DNA of 64,000 nt from Glossina fuscipes (lineage: Eukaryota; Arthropoda; Insecta; Diptera; Glossinidae): assembly GCF_014805625.2 (NCBI RefSeq), contig NW_023998416.1, forward strand, positions 18,782,065 through 18,846,064, read 5' to 3'. The notes beneath the pieces were generated by a model. It had not been told where the DNA came from and did no database searches. It saw only the letters and a list, made by a program, of their open reading frames with translations. Position 1 is the first letter of the stretch. Each line of letters begins with the position of its first letter. A program made the position numbers and the translations under genes. Positions 14,628 to 28,159 of the stretch are shown here, one piece after another.

Positions 14628-14890
14628 ATGTCTCTAGGTGTTTTACGTGGACGCACTATCGTGAAGGCTTAACTCCACGGCGTCCGACGGTATACGAACT
14701 TTGAAAACGTACACGCGATTAATCCCCGTGCCGAGTGCCAATGGGGACAATTATGACAACGTTTCGCCTTCCCCTGGTGGCGGCGATACCTATCTAAAAT
14801 CTCTGTCTGTCTTTTGGGTCAGACAATGAGACTCCACACCGAGCAAAATCTGGCAGTTCTCGCTGCCAGGCCTAAGTTGAAAGATAACTT
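14628..14890 (+). mobile_element. GC-rich transposable-element fragment related to the 40.2-kb element
   Basis: This is a GC-rich island in AT-rich surroundings. It begins CAGATGTCTCTAGGTGTTTT, which closely resembles CAGATGTCTCTTGGGGTTTA at the start of the element at 40.24 kb. Beyond roughly the first 40 bases similarity weakens, though both have CCCC/GGGG-rich hairpin-like stretches. It may be the 5' region of a non-LTR retrotransposon or a SINE-like unit. No transposase or reverse transcriptase is visible. The right end is uncertain. Confidence 0.35.
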
Positions 14891-17180
14891 TTGCCTCTCC
14901 TGGTATGAGATAGAATTATGTGTACACATGTGCATATAAAAATAATTACTATAAATGCTTCTTCTTCATTACATTCAAAATGAATTTAAAAACCAACAGC
15001 GGTATAGCACCACCAGAGACTAGACGCATAATTTTAGCAACAAAACTTTTATATAAAGCGCGAACACCTTCGTCGCGATATGATAACAGTATTCCGCTGT
15101 GTGCCGATTTGTATTTGATAACACCCGGTTGAGCTTGTGGACATTGTATGGGCGAGATTTGACGACGGTAGACTGTCAGTAGACATTCGAAAGAATTTTT
15201 TGAAGTTATTATCGGATACTGACGACGTTGTAATGACTCTGCGATGGAGAAAGACCGTTAAGGCCCTCAATAAGTTCATAGAATGATATATAGACATCAC
15301 TGCAATTAACCAGCCTTCAAAGTAAATATGTGAAAATTTCGGAATAAGCTGCCGATCATCAGTTCACAAGTTCCGATTGTTTAAGTGACACTACATTTGT
15401 TTTTGTAAAACGGCGGAAAAATCTATAATACGTTCACCTAGATTACCGACTGCGGGTGCACGTACATGTGTGTTTTCCTTTTGTTTCTATATAAATGCAT
15501 ATATATTTATGGAGTGGATCTTCATACTAGTATTTACATACATTAAAGTAAAGCTTTTAAGAAGAATGAGCAAACATGCAACACGAAAAGGTTTTAAGAA
15601 AGGGAATTCAATTAAAAAATCGTTTCGATTGTCCTGCCCTCCCGTTGTGTGGCAAAGCAAAATTTTCATCAATTCCAACCAAGTTTTAAAAGCCATAAAG
15701 ATAAACCATGGTGGTATCGACATTAATTAAGCAATTGTTATAATTCGCACTGAAAACTTACTCTACTCTTCGCCTTGAACTCATACGCATGGAGGCAATT
15801 TGCATTGATAGCAAATTCGCTATTAAAAGGACCGAAAGAATACAAAAAAAAAAAAAAAATTCATTTCGTTTTTCCATTCACTATCCAAAAATAAAGGTCA
15901 ACTAATTTTATCTTTTCATTTGCTACGCGCATTACGGAAAGAGTGGGAGATATATGTACGGCATTAATTCTGAAAAATTCTTTTTGTAGTCTGCAATAGT
16001 CTGCATAATAAATCCCTTATCTCTGGTTTTCCTATTAACTTGCTTTAGCGAAAGGATGTCACCATTAGCCAATAACAACAACATGCGCAGAACTTTTAAA
16101 CACCAATCTCTTCCCATTATGAGAAGTTTATCATTTTTTCTGAAGATTATTTTCCCGTAATATCTGAAAAACTAACATAAGCCTTGCCAACTACACACCA
16201 TTCGTAACCAATATTTATTAGCTCTCCAATTCGGATCTGGAAGATTTGGCTTATTAAAGCGAAAATTTCATCTTCAATTTTAATAACTCGAAAATTCCAA
16301 CAGCAGACAGAGCATCGAGCACACATCGCATCATGCGGATTAACTAGTGGACGATCTCTCTGAAGAATGAAACGCAAAAGATTCGAATTCTTTTTTTTTA
16401 ATATTAGAAAGTAACAGATATCTCCGATTGCATGTTTCGCATGGATGGATACCTTGGACTCCGTTAATAAATAGCAGTTGATTGGAGCGAGACAGCAATT
16501 GATTAAAAAATCAGTGAACTTCACTTGAAGAAAAGTTTTTTTGTCTAAGACAAGTTTTTGGGTCGATTGCGTGTTTGATTTAAAATGATTTGTAGCTTCG
16601 CTTCGTTTTGTCTTTGAAGTAATAAATGTTTGGAATTCTAAACTTTATGGCTCTAAAGAGACAGATATGCAGCACGAGTGAGGCTAATGATGTTCATAAA
16701 ATCATTTTGTATTGACATTAGCGCATCAAAGAGTTGAAGAATAAATAAATAAAAATATCGACAATCTAATAAAATGCTGCTGCGAAAAGCCATAACCAAC
16801 CGCTTACCAGTGCATATATGTATGTGTCTGTGTCTTTTCTTATAACAAAAACGTAAAGTTAGTTTCTTTGAAAGCTTCGCTTTGTTTGTCTTAATTATGA
16901 ACAATAAAAGAAAATTTGACAAATCTCAAGTTGTGTCTCTTCTATGTCTTTTCACCGTAAAATTCTTTTATGTTCCGACGAAACGTTAAGAGCGCCCACT
17001 GCTTATCGTAGTAGCGCACAATTAGAAGATGTTGAAGAAATTCGTTTGACCAGACTTCCATAAGTTAGTTAAAGATTCAAAGATTATGCTTTACAGCATC
17101 ACGCGTTCATTAAAAATGATCATATGGCATAAAGAGTAACATTAAAATTAAATAAGAAGAGAAAGAAGGAAAAAGCTTAC

Positions 17181-17946
17181 CAGGTTTGGGTTGCGATGGA
17201 TAAGACGGTTTTTTCATCCAGTCGTAATACTGATTTTTAATAGGTGACGTACGATTATTATTGTTATTATTGTTGTTACTATTATTATTGTTCAAAGCAC
17301 TGTTGTTATTATTATTGTTATTGTTAATAACCGTTGGACTATTGTTTAACTGATGGCCAGCTGTTTGATGTGGCGACGATGAGCTGGTTGGAGCTCCTGG
17401 GCTCGAAATTTCACTTCCACTCACCGTAATCGGGGGTGAGGGTAGACCTTCGGGAAGATGTTGCGATTGCTGCTGTTGCTGTTGTTGTTGTTGTTGTTGC
17501 TGTTGCTGTTGCTGCTGCCGCTGCTGTTGCTGTTCAGTGAGCCCAGCAATAGTTTCATTAAGTTGTGTATTAGCCGAAGAGGGACCAGCAGAAGCAGCAC
17601 TGCTAATACTACCGGAACTAAGAGAACTAGCAGAACCACCACCACTGACAATCCCACCGCCAGCACTTCCCAAATGATGCTGTTGCATTAATTGATGCGT
17701 GGCACTGGCATTTTGAGTGAAATTCTCAACCGACGACGGAGAATGCCATTCGGAATTCGCAACCGGAGCTGAATGGAACATTGTATGATTATAGTACATC
17801 GGATGATGAGCAGCATGCGAGGTCTCCATATCACTCAGGTATTGATGATTAGGTGGTGCATGATAATTGGAGGCCCATTGCCATTGGCCGGGATATGCCA
17901 AATTGGTGGGATTATGTTTTTGCGAATATTGATAGTAGGAAACCAT
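17181..17946 (-). CDS. cad: Caudal homeobox transcription factor, coding exon 1 (partial gene)
   Basis: This is the N-terminal 255 residues of Caudal, the ParaHox/Cdx activator that specifies posterior identity and gut. Family hallmarks visible in order are MVSYYQYSQKHNPTNLAYPG at the start, a PPNHQYLSDMETSHAAHHPMY-like block (about residues 31-51), WHSPSSVENF (about 67-76), LMQQHHLG, the highly conserved EGLPSPPITVSGSEISSPGAP segment (about 166-186), and a YDWMKKPSYPSQP hexapeptide-like motif (about 241-253) that normally precedes the homeodomain. A glutamine tract (about 139-160) and asparagine tracts (about 207-231) are unusually long. The exon ends in CCTG followed by GTAAGC, leaving one phase-1 base. 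The homeodomain exon is not in the window. The ATG at 17944-17946 is chosen because its context and first residues match the Drosophila protein. Confidence 0.93.
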
Positions 17947-18017
17947 GATGAGAATTTGAGAAATTTACTTAAAATTTTTACAATGAACTTTGTCCAAAAA
18001 GTTTTTTATTTTTCCAA

Positions 18018-18051
<34 letters not shown>

Positions 18052-18282
18052 ATTATTTACATTGAACACTTTGCTGCTTCAGCTTAACTCAAATAAATAA
18101 ATAAAAGTAATAAAAAAAAAAAGACAGAAAAATCATTTATTTAACATATTAGGTTTATTTTATAAAATTTCTATTTATTCTTTACACAAATTGCAACTTT
18201 TTCTAGATCACTGATAGATTTTCTTTTCCACTGCGCTTTGTTTTTTCTTTTATTTTCACATTCTTCTTACTTGCTTCTCTCC

Positions 18283-18314
<32 letters not shown>

Positions 18315-20480
18315 CTTGCTATCTGTCGCTCTCTTTTAATCCTCTCTTTCGAATGAAATCAGTTTAGGACTTTAGTTTAGTTAGGGAGAAGTAATTAAAC
18401 AAACACTTTATTTAGTTCACAATAGTTATTTACAAAAACAATGGCACTATAATGAATATATATTATTATTGCTTTACAATATCGGCCCGTTATGCTAAAG
18501 ATGAGAGTAGGCGAACAATTCGATTACACCGATTAAGTTTATGGGGTTATAGGGCTGCAAAATTATTATTATTTTATTTTGATTGTTTTGACTCGTAAAT
18601 ATTTACATTAGAAGAGAAGAGACTGTTTCTTCATATATATATGTATATATATATTTTTTTTTTTAACTTGTTATATCTTTTGTTTTCATTGCGGCGATGC
18701 ACAAACGTTTATTAGCGTTTAACGTACAATAAAACACTGAAACTAAAGATGATTCAGTGCATGCTTGTCAACTTTTATATATCGGTATCTTTTCTTTTGT
18801 TTTTGTGAATTAAATGCCGTAACCGTAGCATAGTAGAGTAGAGTACTTGGCTACAACTACGCACTGAATCGAGTGTTAATACAAATGAATTTGTTAGCTG
18901 CACACTTTCGAATACGATAACAACGTCCTTATCTCGCAAACGTTCCAAGAGCGAATTTTACACTTATATTTATATATATATATATATATATACGTAGGTG
19001 TATGGGTTAGAAAGAGTGAAGAAAATTTATTACCAGCTCTGCTACTCTTGTGGCCGCGGATTACAACCCTGCATTGGCAACGCCTTTAAATGGCTGCTGT
19101 TGGTTTAATTTCAAGATGGCTTGCATTTTAAACAATTTCCTATTGAATGCAGACACACTCTCTCTCGCTCTCTCCCTCTCTCTCGTTTTCTTTTCTTTCC
19201 TTCTTGTCTTTTTAACTAACTATATTTTACTGGACTTGTATGCATATTGATATATTGATATATGTGTATATATATATATATATATGCATGTATGCATATT
19301 TAGATAACTCCACCTTTTTTTTACCTTTAAAATAGTTCGGGGAATGTTAATGACGGAGGTACTTTGTTTTCTTTCCTTTTCATTTTTTTAATATTTGAAA
19401 CAATACTTAGATGTAGCAGCACATACGTGCATACGTATGCATATAAGCACGTCATACCATATCCGCAATGCAATGCATGCAAAGGTATTAAGGCGTGTTT
19501 AACCATCAGTCACGTTGCAAAATTTTACATTTTCAAATCATTTTTTTTTCTTGTTTTTTTTGTTTTTTTTTTTTTGCTTTCAATTTTTTCATTAGTTAAA
19601 CATTTGCTTCATTACTCGAGATGGATAATTATTTGCCAGAGCATTGCGTAATTAAGGGTCATAAATGCATACCTAGATAGATGTGTGCGCACGCAAACTT
19701 GAATATATAATAATGGATTTATACACACATGCACACAGGCTTGGGCACATTTCATTCATTCATTGCCATGATCCCATAAATTTCCAAGTTTTATGAAAAA
19801 TTTTATGCAATTATTAAATTTTTATTATGATTTCTTTCTCTTCCTTTTCTTTTCTCTCTCGCTCTCTCGCTCTCTCGCTCATGCTCCTGCTAGCCCAGCT
19901 AACACATACGTTGTGTGTATGTGCTTTGCGGATTATAATTATTATTATATTTTATTATTATTGCACTTTTTTTTAATAGTCGTCGCTATATAAATGAGAT
20001 TAGTTTTCTTCATCTTCTTTTTTCTCTTTTTTTTGTTTTATTTTATTTTATTTTATTCTTTTTAGCTAATATGCGATTAGATTAGTATATAATTACTTTG
20101 TGAAATGCAAAACAAAAAAAATTATTAAAAACTGCATTTTAGTTTCACATTTAGATTGAGAAAAATTCTTCGAGGAAATGTTTTTAAAGTAATTATGTGA
20201 ACAGTGTTTTCTAATGATGAGTTCAGCAAGCACTTGTTAAAAGGGGAAAAAGATTTTAATATTATAAATAATCATCACTTGGCTGACATTTGATTTTTGG
20301 TAACTTGTTAACACTAAAATTGAGAATACCTTGTATTTTGCTCTCCCCATTATTATTGTCTACTACTGCTACTACGGTTAACAAAAAGTTAAGTGAATTT
20401 ACTTTTGAAAATATCTTTATTTATTCGCCGGAAACAATTTCATCGCCTTCAGACTACTCTCCCGCCGACCTAATGCACTT
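17947..20480 (-). promoter_or_regulatory. Upstream/5' UTR side of caudal, no discrete promoter called
   Basis: Directly upstream of the caudal start codon are about 110 AT-rich bases that include a long poly-T run (about 18018-18043). Further up are CT-rich microsatellite patches (about 18285-18310, 19158-19185, 19855-19880) and TA runs (18973-18992, 19267-19285). Caudal transcription in flies uses maternal and zygotic promoters, but I cannot place either here. No coding region was recognised. Confidence 0.3.
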
Positions 20481-20489
20481 AGCCTAACG

Positions 20490-21130
20490 TCAATCGGGTA
20501 AGTCTTTTGCCTGGATGCCTTTGAATACTCTCTCCGATCTTTCTCAATCAAGTCGAAGCTATGTCTCTGGAGCAGTTTGTTGAGTTTGTTGAACAGCCAG
20601 AAGTCGAGCGATGCTAACTCAGGCGAAAACGATCATTGACGAATTACACGGATCGAGGTTTTGTTTGTTCTTCGAACCAAAGCTGACTTCGTCTGTTAAA
20701 AGCACAAAGCTCCTTTCCGAACGGTTTGAGATTAATTCAAACTAAGCCCCCGCCATCAGCAAGATCTCTGATTGTCAGTCGATAATTTAAGAGCAGCAAA
20801 CCTTTGATTTGCTTGACATGCTTTCCGTCGGTTGATGTTAATAGTCGCTGCTCGTCTTGAACTCAAGTTCTCAAGTATCTTTGAAGTCTTTGTAATATCT
20901 TTCTGCGTCATAGTTTCGCCTTTTGCGACATCCTCGACGAATATTCATTTTGCAAACAAAATTTAATGCAATTTCTTTGCTCGACACAAAGTCACGTTTT
21001 TACGTTTACAGAAGGAAATGTAACACTGCAGCGTGAATGCCATGAAACTCCACATAGATGCCAGAGACAATATTCACCGACCGACTGATCCGTCAAAAAC
21101 TAGTTTCACTATTTTACAATACCCGGGGTC
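20490..21130 (-). pseudogene. Decayed mariner-like transposase with internal deletion
   Basis: Minus-strand conceptual translation gives pieces typical of mariner transposase. An N-terminal piece resembles KxEIALNFVCKMNIRR. A helix-turn-helix linker piece reads LLLLNYRLTIRDLAD (compare the family's LVLENRRLTIRELAEE). A C-terminal piece reads SPELASLDFWLFNKLNKLL (compare YSPDLAPCDFFLFPKLK). Stop codons and frameshifts separate these, and the central catalytic region is largely missing: the distance from the RLTIRDLAD block to the SPELASLDF block is about 220 bases instead of roughly 600. It is a dead copy. Terminal inverted repeats were not identified with certainty. Confidence 0.7.
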
Positions 21131-22419
21131 TTTAAATGAAAAATTCACCTTATTTTTTGATTATTGACAATAGCTTATGTTTAAGGTGCGGACTTAAGAT
21201 TAAGTTTAGGTGACGCATAACATATGAAACAATAATGTGTTCTTTTTAATGTTTTTTATGCGCAAGTTCCTTAATTTCCTTTTTTCAAATGCTATAAAGG
21301 AGATGTTAAAAAGCAATCAATTTTTAAGACTATCTTCAATATCCAGACATGATGTTCAAGTAAATCGAAACGGTTGAAAGACTTTCGTATCTCCAAGAAG
21401 TTCGATATCCGCCATTGTCGAGTTGAGGATTTAGCAAAGCAAGCAGAATGTTTTAGCCATAAGAGCCTTGTGGAATGTAATTAAAGTTGAGAAAAAGGAC
21501 TATAAGCTTAAGAAGTCGCTTGGCATCCGATCACCTTTGATCGTTAAACTAATTATCTTCATATTTTATGTTAAATTTCAAACAAACTTTAGACTTTTTA
21601 GTAAAATGAACAAAAACGGAGAAAACATTTTAATCAGCGAAAGAAATCTGAAAGCATTGATGAATAAATTCTGAAAATTCTCGTAATACTTGAAAATGAT
21701 TTGAAGTGAAAACAATTTTTGATCATTGATATTCAAATTAAACTTTTAACAAGACACTTCGACAGGGACCGCAATAGGTTTTCTCAAATAATTAATTTAC
21801 CAAAAACAAAAATATGCGTGAAATTTCTCCGTGAGAACTTTCGAGTTTGGGCAATGCAATGAGACGAGCACTTCTGCTAACATCCGTCACCAGAAAGCTG
21901 CTTTAAGTTAATTGATCAAAGTCCGCCGTTTTTTTTTTTTTTTTTTTATTATCCATCTTATTACAAAAACCAACAAGAACCGATTGATGGTGGATTAAGG
22001 ACTCGCTCTTATCAGTAGAAAGTTTACGGCCATGAATAAAGTAAACATTTTTCTTACAATCAAATGGAAGGCTTTGTGATTCTGGAATTGCTTGTCGAGC
22101 AACATATTCAAATCACGATCGAATTTACTCGATATCGGGAGCCAAAAGCCCGCGTCAAGCTGGTGTAACGTTGATGATTTTAAATCCTTATGTAACAATT
22201 TTTGATGGAAGTTTATCATATAACTTTGTTTAAATTATGGAGGAAAGGCGTTACTCTTTTTCTACAAATATGGGCCAAACTATATAAAATTAATCTATTT
22301 AAGTTTTACATGGAAGTAAGTATGTTGTCCAGGTCAAGTTATCTGGAATTTTAAGTAAATTTTGTTTTTATTATTTATTTCGAAGGAAATTACAGCTGAA
22401 TCCTTATAGCCAAGTCTCC

Positions 22420-22900
22420 AGGACAAGTCTCTCCACTTTGCGTGACCTTTTGAGTTATTCCAACCAAACTCAAGCATCATGAAGGAAAACTATCGACAAC
22501 CACTGATGTCATTGAGATGAAAATTTGGCGCAGTATACGAAAAAGGAATACGACCTTGTTTTCCAGCATGACAATCTCTGACCCTCGCACCTCAAATACC
22601 TTTGAGGTGGTGTTAGTAGCATTGAGCTTTGCTCCTCACCCTTTCCTGCAGACAATGATTGATGTTTGTTTCAATCGGTAATTTATGGCCTTTGTAAGCT
22701 ATGTGAGATGATGATGAACGATATCCAACACAAAAGTCCTTTCGCAGTTAGTCCGAGCCGAAGAGACAAAGTCTTTGAAAAATGTAAGAGATCCTCCAGC
22801 TTATGGCTTGTGGAATATCACCTGACCGTGACCGGAATTTAAGGAAACATTTTATATGGCACAGATCAAATTTCATGTTTTCTCAAGTATGAGAGTAAAC
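22420..22900 (+). pseudogene. Second decayed mariner-like transposase remnant
   Basis: Plus-strand translation shows FELFQPNSSIMKENYRQPLMSL followed, after frame changes, by KKEYDLVFQHDN. These recall the YELLKPxxTIxxxxYxxQL and RHDKVILLHDNARPH blocks of mariner/Tc1 transposases, including the catalytic HDN aspartate region. Later segments are too degraded to align by eye. Its orientation is opposite to the 20.5-kb copy and the sequence differs, so it is probably a separate old insertion. Confidence 0.5.
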
Positions 22901-25900
22901 ACAATTTTATTATTGTATATTAATCGCATAATTTGTTAAGTCAATAGAAAATGCTATGTACAGACATTATCATCGAAGAGCGGCAAAAATACAAAGCAAA
23001 ATAAAAAAAGACTGGAAAAAAGTACTTGTCACTTAAACTTGGTATCTAATAAAAGACATAAATCGTCATGTGTCGCTAACTAACAACAAAAAAGTCGATT
23101 GATAACGACTGAGAGAGAATTAAGCAGAAAGAGTTTCCAAATAATTCTTAATTTTTTGATTTCATATAAACGAACAGTTTGAACTCGGATCGCTGCCGTT
23201 CATTTTATGCGGGCCAAACAGCCTTTAGCGACAGGACTTATTCAGGTCGTGTGCAAAAGTGGCTTAATATATTACCAATATAAAAATAATCAATGCCGTT
23301 GTGGAAGGATATAGAACACTGTTTATGGGAGTTCGATTTACGCAACTCTTCTTTTTTCACTAAAATAAGTTGGACCAAGGCGACCTTAAAAAAACTAAAT
23401 CATTTTGGAACATGCGGATGCATTTTAAAGGCATTTTCCCTTTGAGGGCTAAAAAATTTCCCAAAATATCTCGTAAACTGTAGTCAAACAGAAATGCAGA
23501 TCAAAAGGCAGACGGACAGACAAAGCTAAATTTAAAAAAATTATTTTGAAATTATTGATATAATAATAATGGGTGTTGCATATAAGAATATAGTAAACCA
23601 CTTAACACGTTTTACTTGTCAACCGACGATAAATGGGCAAACTTAATACCAAAGGCGGTATAGGGTAGAATAACTGCTTTTGGTATCTTTTCTCTGAAAC
23701 CTGTAAACTTACATAAGTTGTCTAAGAGGAAGGAACTAAAATTGTATCTTAATAAAATGCATGGAAACGCCCTCAGATCGAAATCTTTCATTAACCAAAA
23801 GTTGCTTGCAGTGAAAGAAGCCATACCTTTACACTATTAAGGATAATTGGCTTCCGAATTCCGATCTGACTTCCATGCTTCCTCACACTTTAAAACAAAG
23901 CTTGGAGTTCCCTACGTCACGCCTTTTTCAGGAACCTTTAGGAATTACTACGATTATGATGGTGTCCATATTAAATCATATCAATGGTTGAACTCATTGA
24001 AAGGTAATACTTTACTTAAGGATAAGTGTGACACTGTGTGAGAGGCTTTTTAAAAGATTTCTTTTGCGATAAAGGGGGAAAGGAAACAGAATAACAATAT
24101 TTAAGGGCTTATTAAGCATACTTTCCAGTGCTGGTAAAATGGATTTAAAAATAGAGAACCGGGGCGATTCTCGTGAAGCATCTGCAGTTAAATGGACTTC
24201 GCGGCCTATGTCTAATTGAAATCGGACAAAAAGAAAGGACTATTCATAAACATATTTTTTTGTTACAATCAAGTTTTTCTTATTTTTTTCTGTTGGTCTG
24301 GTGTTCCACGACCATAAAACTGCCCTTCGAAGTTTTCTTTCATTCTCTTTCGTACATATATTAGAAACAAGATCGCACTTGTTATTCTTTACATGTTGCG
24401 AAATGATAAGGAAAACGGTAAAATTCAACTAACAAACCCTTTGCCAACTTTCGAGTCGCTCTCAGCCTCACATTTACTTCACTTAACTTGGCTTAAGGAA
24501 GCTGCGGTAATGTGCTTTGTCTTGGAACTGCTTTCAAATCAACATAATTAGTTTCTAAAGACATCCGTTGGTGTATTAGAGAAGTAAGATATAACATTAG
24601 TCTGCAAGTTCCTAACTTGTACTCATAGTGCATGCAGGTGGTATAGTAAAAAATTTTGTACGACTAACTAGTGTTATACAACACATGTTATAGAAAGTAC
24701 AAAGCATTTATTTAGCAAAAAAAAAAAAAAAAAAAATTGATTTCGCGCTAAATTTGTAATGCCTGTCAAACTTGAAGGTCGATTGATTGGATGATTCCAA
24801 CTTGTTTTTAAAGATCGAAAAGCAACCCATAAAAGCTATTTCATGGTGAGATACTAACTAACTGTTATAGCCTACCATTTCTTCTCTCAGTAGGCATACT
24901 ACTGAGGCTACTTAATGAANNNNNNNNNNAGAATTTTGGGCTTTAATCCATACTTTAATCCGTGTAATCTTTGATCACTAAAGAAAACTTTTCTCCAATT
25001 TTACTGAAACAGCTGGCTTAACCAAACATGCTTGGACACATGCGAGGCGTACACTTCAAGATGAAAATAAATGGGACAAAAAATTTAAGTGCAAAAAAGG
25101 CATTAAAAGTGCGACTTTTTCCTTTTGTTTCATTATATGACCAATCAATCGGTGGGGGGATGTTTACCGTATGTGTAAAAAGACGCTGATGATGATCAAA
25201 AAAAAGTGGGAAAAGAGAGGTAGAGATAGAAAGTGGCCGCAATTTAATGGATGTGCAGCCTATCGCTAAGTATTAGGTCTTCGCCATTATAGCTGCGATC
25301 AGGTTGACATGGTCAAGCTGCACTGAGATCTGAACCGGCAAACATCAACTTGGTAGCTGCTACTTTTATCTGGTCAACTGTATAGGCAGTCCAACCAAAA
25401 GTATGAAACTTCTTTGGGTACAAGGATAGAAAAACAAAAGAAAAAAAATTTGAAGACAATCCTTTAATAAAGACTATCTCGTCTCCACTCTATGAGTGAA
25501 ATAGTTTCTACGTTAAAAAGAAACAACGAAGGAAGAGAATTGTTTATGTTTTTATAAATTTATGCTAATTATTGAGATGAGAAACATTCGATTCATCACA
25601 TTCATCGCTGTATCGTCTCAAATATAATATTAACGGATAGCTTATATTGATTCCACCGAATTCCTTTTACTTAAACTTTTCTCTCTTATTAGTAGAGGAA
25701 TAGGTAAATAAATTGTTATTATTATTAATATGACAGTAATTCAGCCAGAGACATAAATGCTCAAAAAGAAGTCTTAAAGCATCAGCATCCAAAGCTATCG
25801 GCTCTGCCGCACTAGACACTTAGTCAAGTTTCTTTGCCTATTCGGCCACTCAGGCGGTTCTAAATAAGATTAATAGAAAATCTTTATTGAAAACGCAATA

Positions 25901-27263
25901 AACAAAATTGACGAACAAAAATCTACAATACTCGCATCTTATATCGGTCCTTCTCTATATACCATCAAGGTCGAGAGAATCAAGATCAAAATATTTGCAA
26001 AAATTCGCTTTGGTCATATCATGATAAAGTCGTTGCGAATGCCAATGTAAACGAGTTCCAGAATTCGTTTTCGAGGCGTCTAACCCTATGGAGATTATAT
26101 GCAACGTACGTGGCGAATATAAGCTTCATTAAATCGCTTAAACTAAGCATCTAGCATCGGCCCATCCTAGCTTTTAGCTCAAAAGCTTATTTCTTCGATT
26201 TAAATTAATTAAAATAATAATAAAACATTAGTTCGTTAGTTAGCTTATCGAAAGGAATTTCCATACGTACCGCTTAGCTTCGAAGTTAACAAAAGAACTT
26301 CAAATAACAATAAAACCTTCTCTGAAAAATCAAACTAAACTGATTTTCAACCGTTAAAGATATGTTGCTTCTTCGAAAAAAGTCTTCACTTAGCTCTTTC
26401 ATATTTAAAAAAATTATTATTCAATGAATTTAATATAAAATTGTGATTAAGAGAATGGAGAACATAAACCAAAGTAATGATCGGAAATGATTGCATCAAG
26501 GTTGGCTGAAAATCTTTATAAAAAATATTAAGGAAAAATATATCATTTAAAATCGGAGTAAATCGAATGGTTATTCCTTAACTTATTTGTTTGATAAAAT
26601 CGTTTGTTGTACTTTAAATTATTTGTCACGGTTTACTACAACTGCGTGCATAAGGATTTAAACCAAAATTTCAGTGGCCGTTGCTTAGCAGGAGTTCATT
26701 GTTGTTGTTGCCAGCAATTTAAATTAGTTATTCTATATACTAACGACAAGCATATGCTTATACCTATACCTAGCTATACATCTGTGTAGAGAAGCACTTA
26801 ATCAAAGTGCATTTATCTACGTATACGTAGGTGTAGGTAAAGAAAGGCATATTCACCTTAATACGAATATTGAATACCTTATTCACTTTTAGCTTACATA
26901 ATGGCAGCAAGTTAAGGCTCCATTTTACGAGTACTCGGCGCATTCAAGTTTTCAAAATTCGAATAACCTTAATGAAGATTTCCATTTTTAGTTTAGTTTT
27001 TTCTGCATTGCATTGCCCCCGAATAAGTTGACTTGGAATCTCACTTTCTCTTCTCGACTCTCTGTTACAAAGTTTTGTGAAAACATTTACATAACCTTTC
27101 ATTTATAATGTGTGCGCATGTGTACAATTGATATTTTGCATTGTCGCGAAAGGTCGTATTTCCGCTTGTAATGTCCTTTTACAATCCCTCATAAATATTT
27201 ACGCTAATACCTTACAATGCATTTCATCCTAAAAAATATCACAATCTAGTTAAGATCTTTTCT

Positions 27264-27298
<35 letters not shown>

Positions 27299-28150
27299 CA
27301 AAGGGAAATTGAAATCCGCGCTTATTTCGTTGGAATTTTATAAATCGTTGTTGCTTTTCAGAAGGGGTTTTTCCCTTGTCGTTAATTTAATTTACCTGGG
27401 ATCAATACTTACTTTCAATATGACCGAAAAGACCAAAAACACTTAGTTTTCATCTACTTGCGCACAAATATAGTATAATATTATGCATTGCCTAAGCAAT
27501 TATTCGGATTATCTGTATATTGGGTTTCGCTTTGTTTTCATTTTGTCCGGCTGTGACCTTGTACACGAGATGCTTGAAGATTTTGTCGCCTTTAAATTAG
27601 TTTGTTAGTAAACAATAAACGCACGAAACTTATGACTCTGGCCTTTGTCTTTTCTTTTCGTCCCGGCATCGCGATCGTTGCTCACAAACATTTTTGTTTT
27701 TTTTTTGCCTTTGTAAAAATGATTTCGCATTCACTGCTTGAATGCGGCCGCATATTATCCATAACTCTTCAATAATTGATCGTGCAAACTATTTTACTAT
27801 AGGAGTACATAGGGCTGTAGAACACGTGAATTGGCTTTAGAGCACATGCTGAGAAGATAATTTAATTTATTATGACTTTATGGCTGATAGTCATCGAAAT
27901 GCTTTTTTTTATTGGTTCAATTTTGGTTTAATACATTGAATGAATGATTATTTGAATGATAATAAATAGTTTTGCTTCGAAGAAAGATAATGCTGGAAAA
28001 GTGATAGATTTCGTAATGGGTTAAAAAATAAAAATAATAAAGCAAACAAAATCAATGGTTCATTTTTGAATTTGTCGTTATTGTTTTTCAACATTTAACT
28101 TCGGATACGGCAAAAAAAATGACTAAAGGCTTTTTTCAACTCAAAAAATC
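22901..28150. other. Non-coding repeat-poor interval with assembly gap
   Basis: No coding region is recognisable between the mariner remnant and the gene-shard cluster. Short ORFs at 23.6-24.4 kb and 25.0-25.2 kb lack any motif. Poly-A and poly-T runs occur near 24.72 kb and 27.27-27.30 kb. A family-B-like cluster CAGACGGACAGACAAAGC occurs near 23.51 kb. Confidence 0.5.
24920..24929. other. Assembly gap of 10 Ns
   Basis: Ten consecutive N characters. The true gap length is unknown because 10 is a common placeholder. Confidence 0.99.
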
Positions 28151-28159
28151 CCTTTTTTT

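Larger units (their letters stand above)
1..17180 (-). other. cad: Probable large first intron of caudal (no exon recognised)
   Basis: This stretch lies downstream (minus strand) of the caudal exon whose splice donor is at 17179-17180. I looked for the conserved homeodomain exon on the minus strand (for example a WFQNRRAKER-type motif) and did not find it, so the second coding exon is probably beyond position 1. The interval holds microsatellites, copies of dispersed repeats and scattered short ORFs without recognisable domains. Enhancers are plausible in such an intron but cannot be called from the sequence alone. Confidence 0.5.

Noticed and set aside
16147..16524. 125-codon minus-strand ORF in the presumed caudal intron
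   Set aside because: No domain, biased AT-rich composition and no splice or start context. Length alone is not enough; a homology search could reopen it.
17458..17691. Leucine-rich plus-strand ORF across the caudal exon
   Set aside because: It is the antisense shadow of the CAG/CAA glutamine tract of caudal.
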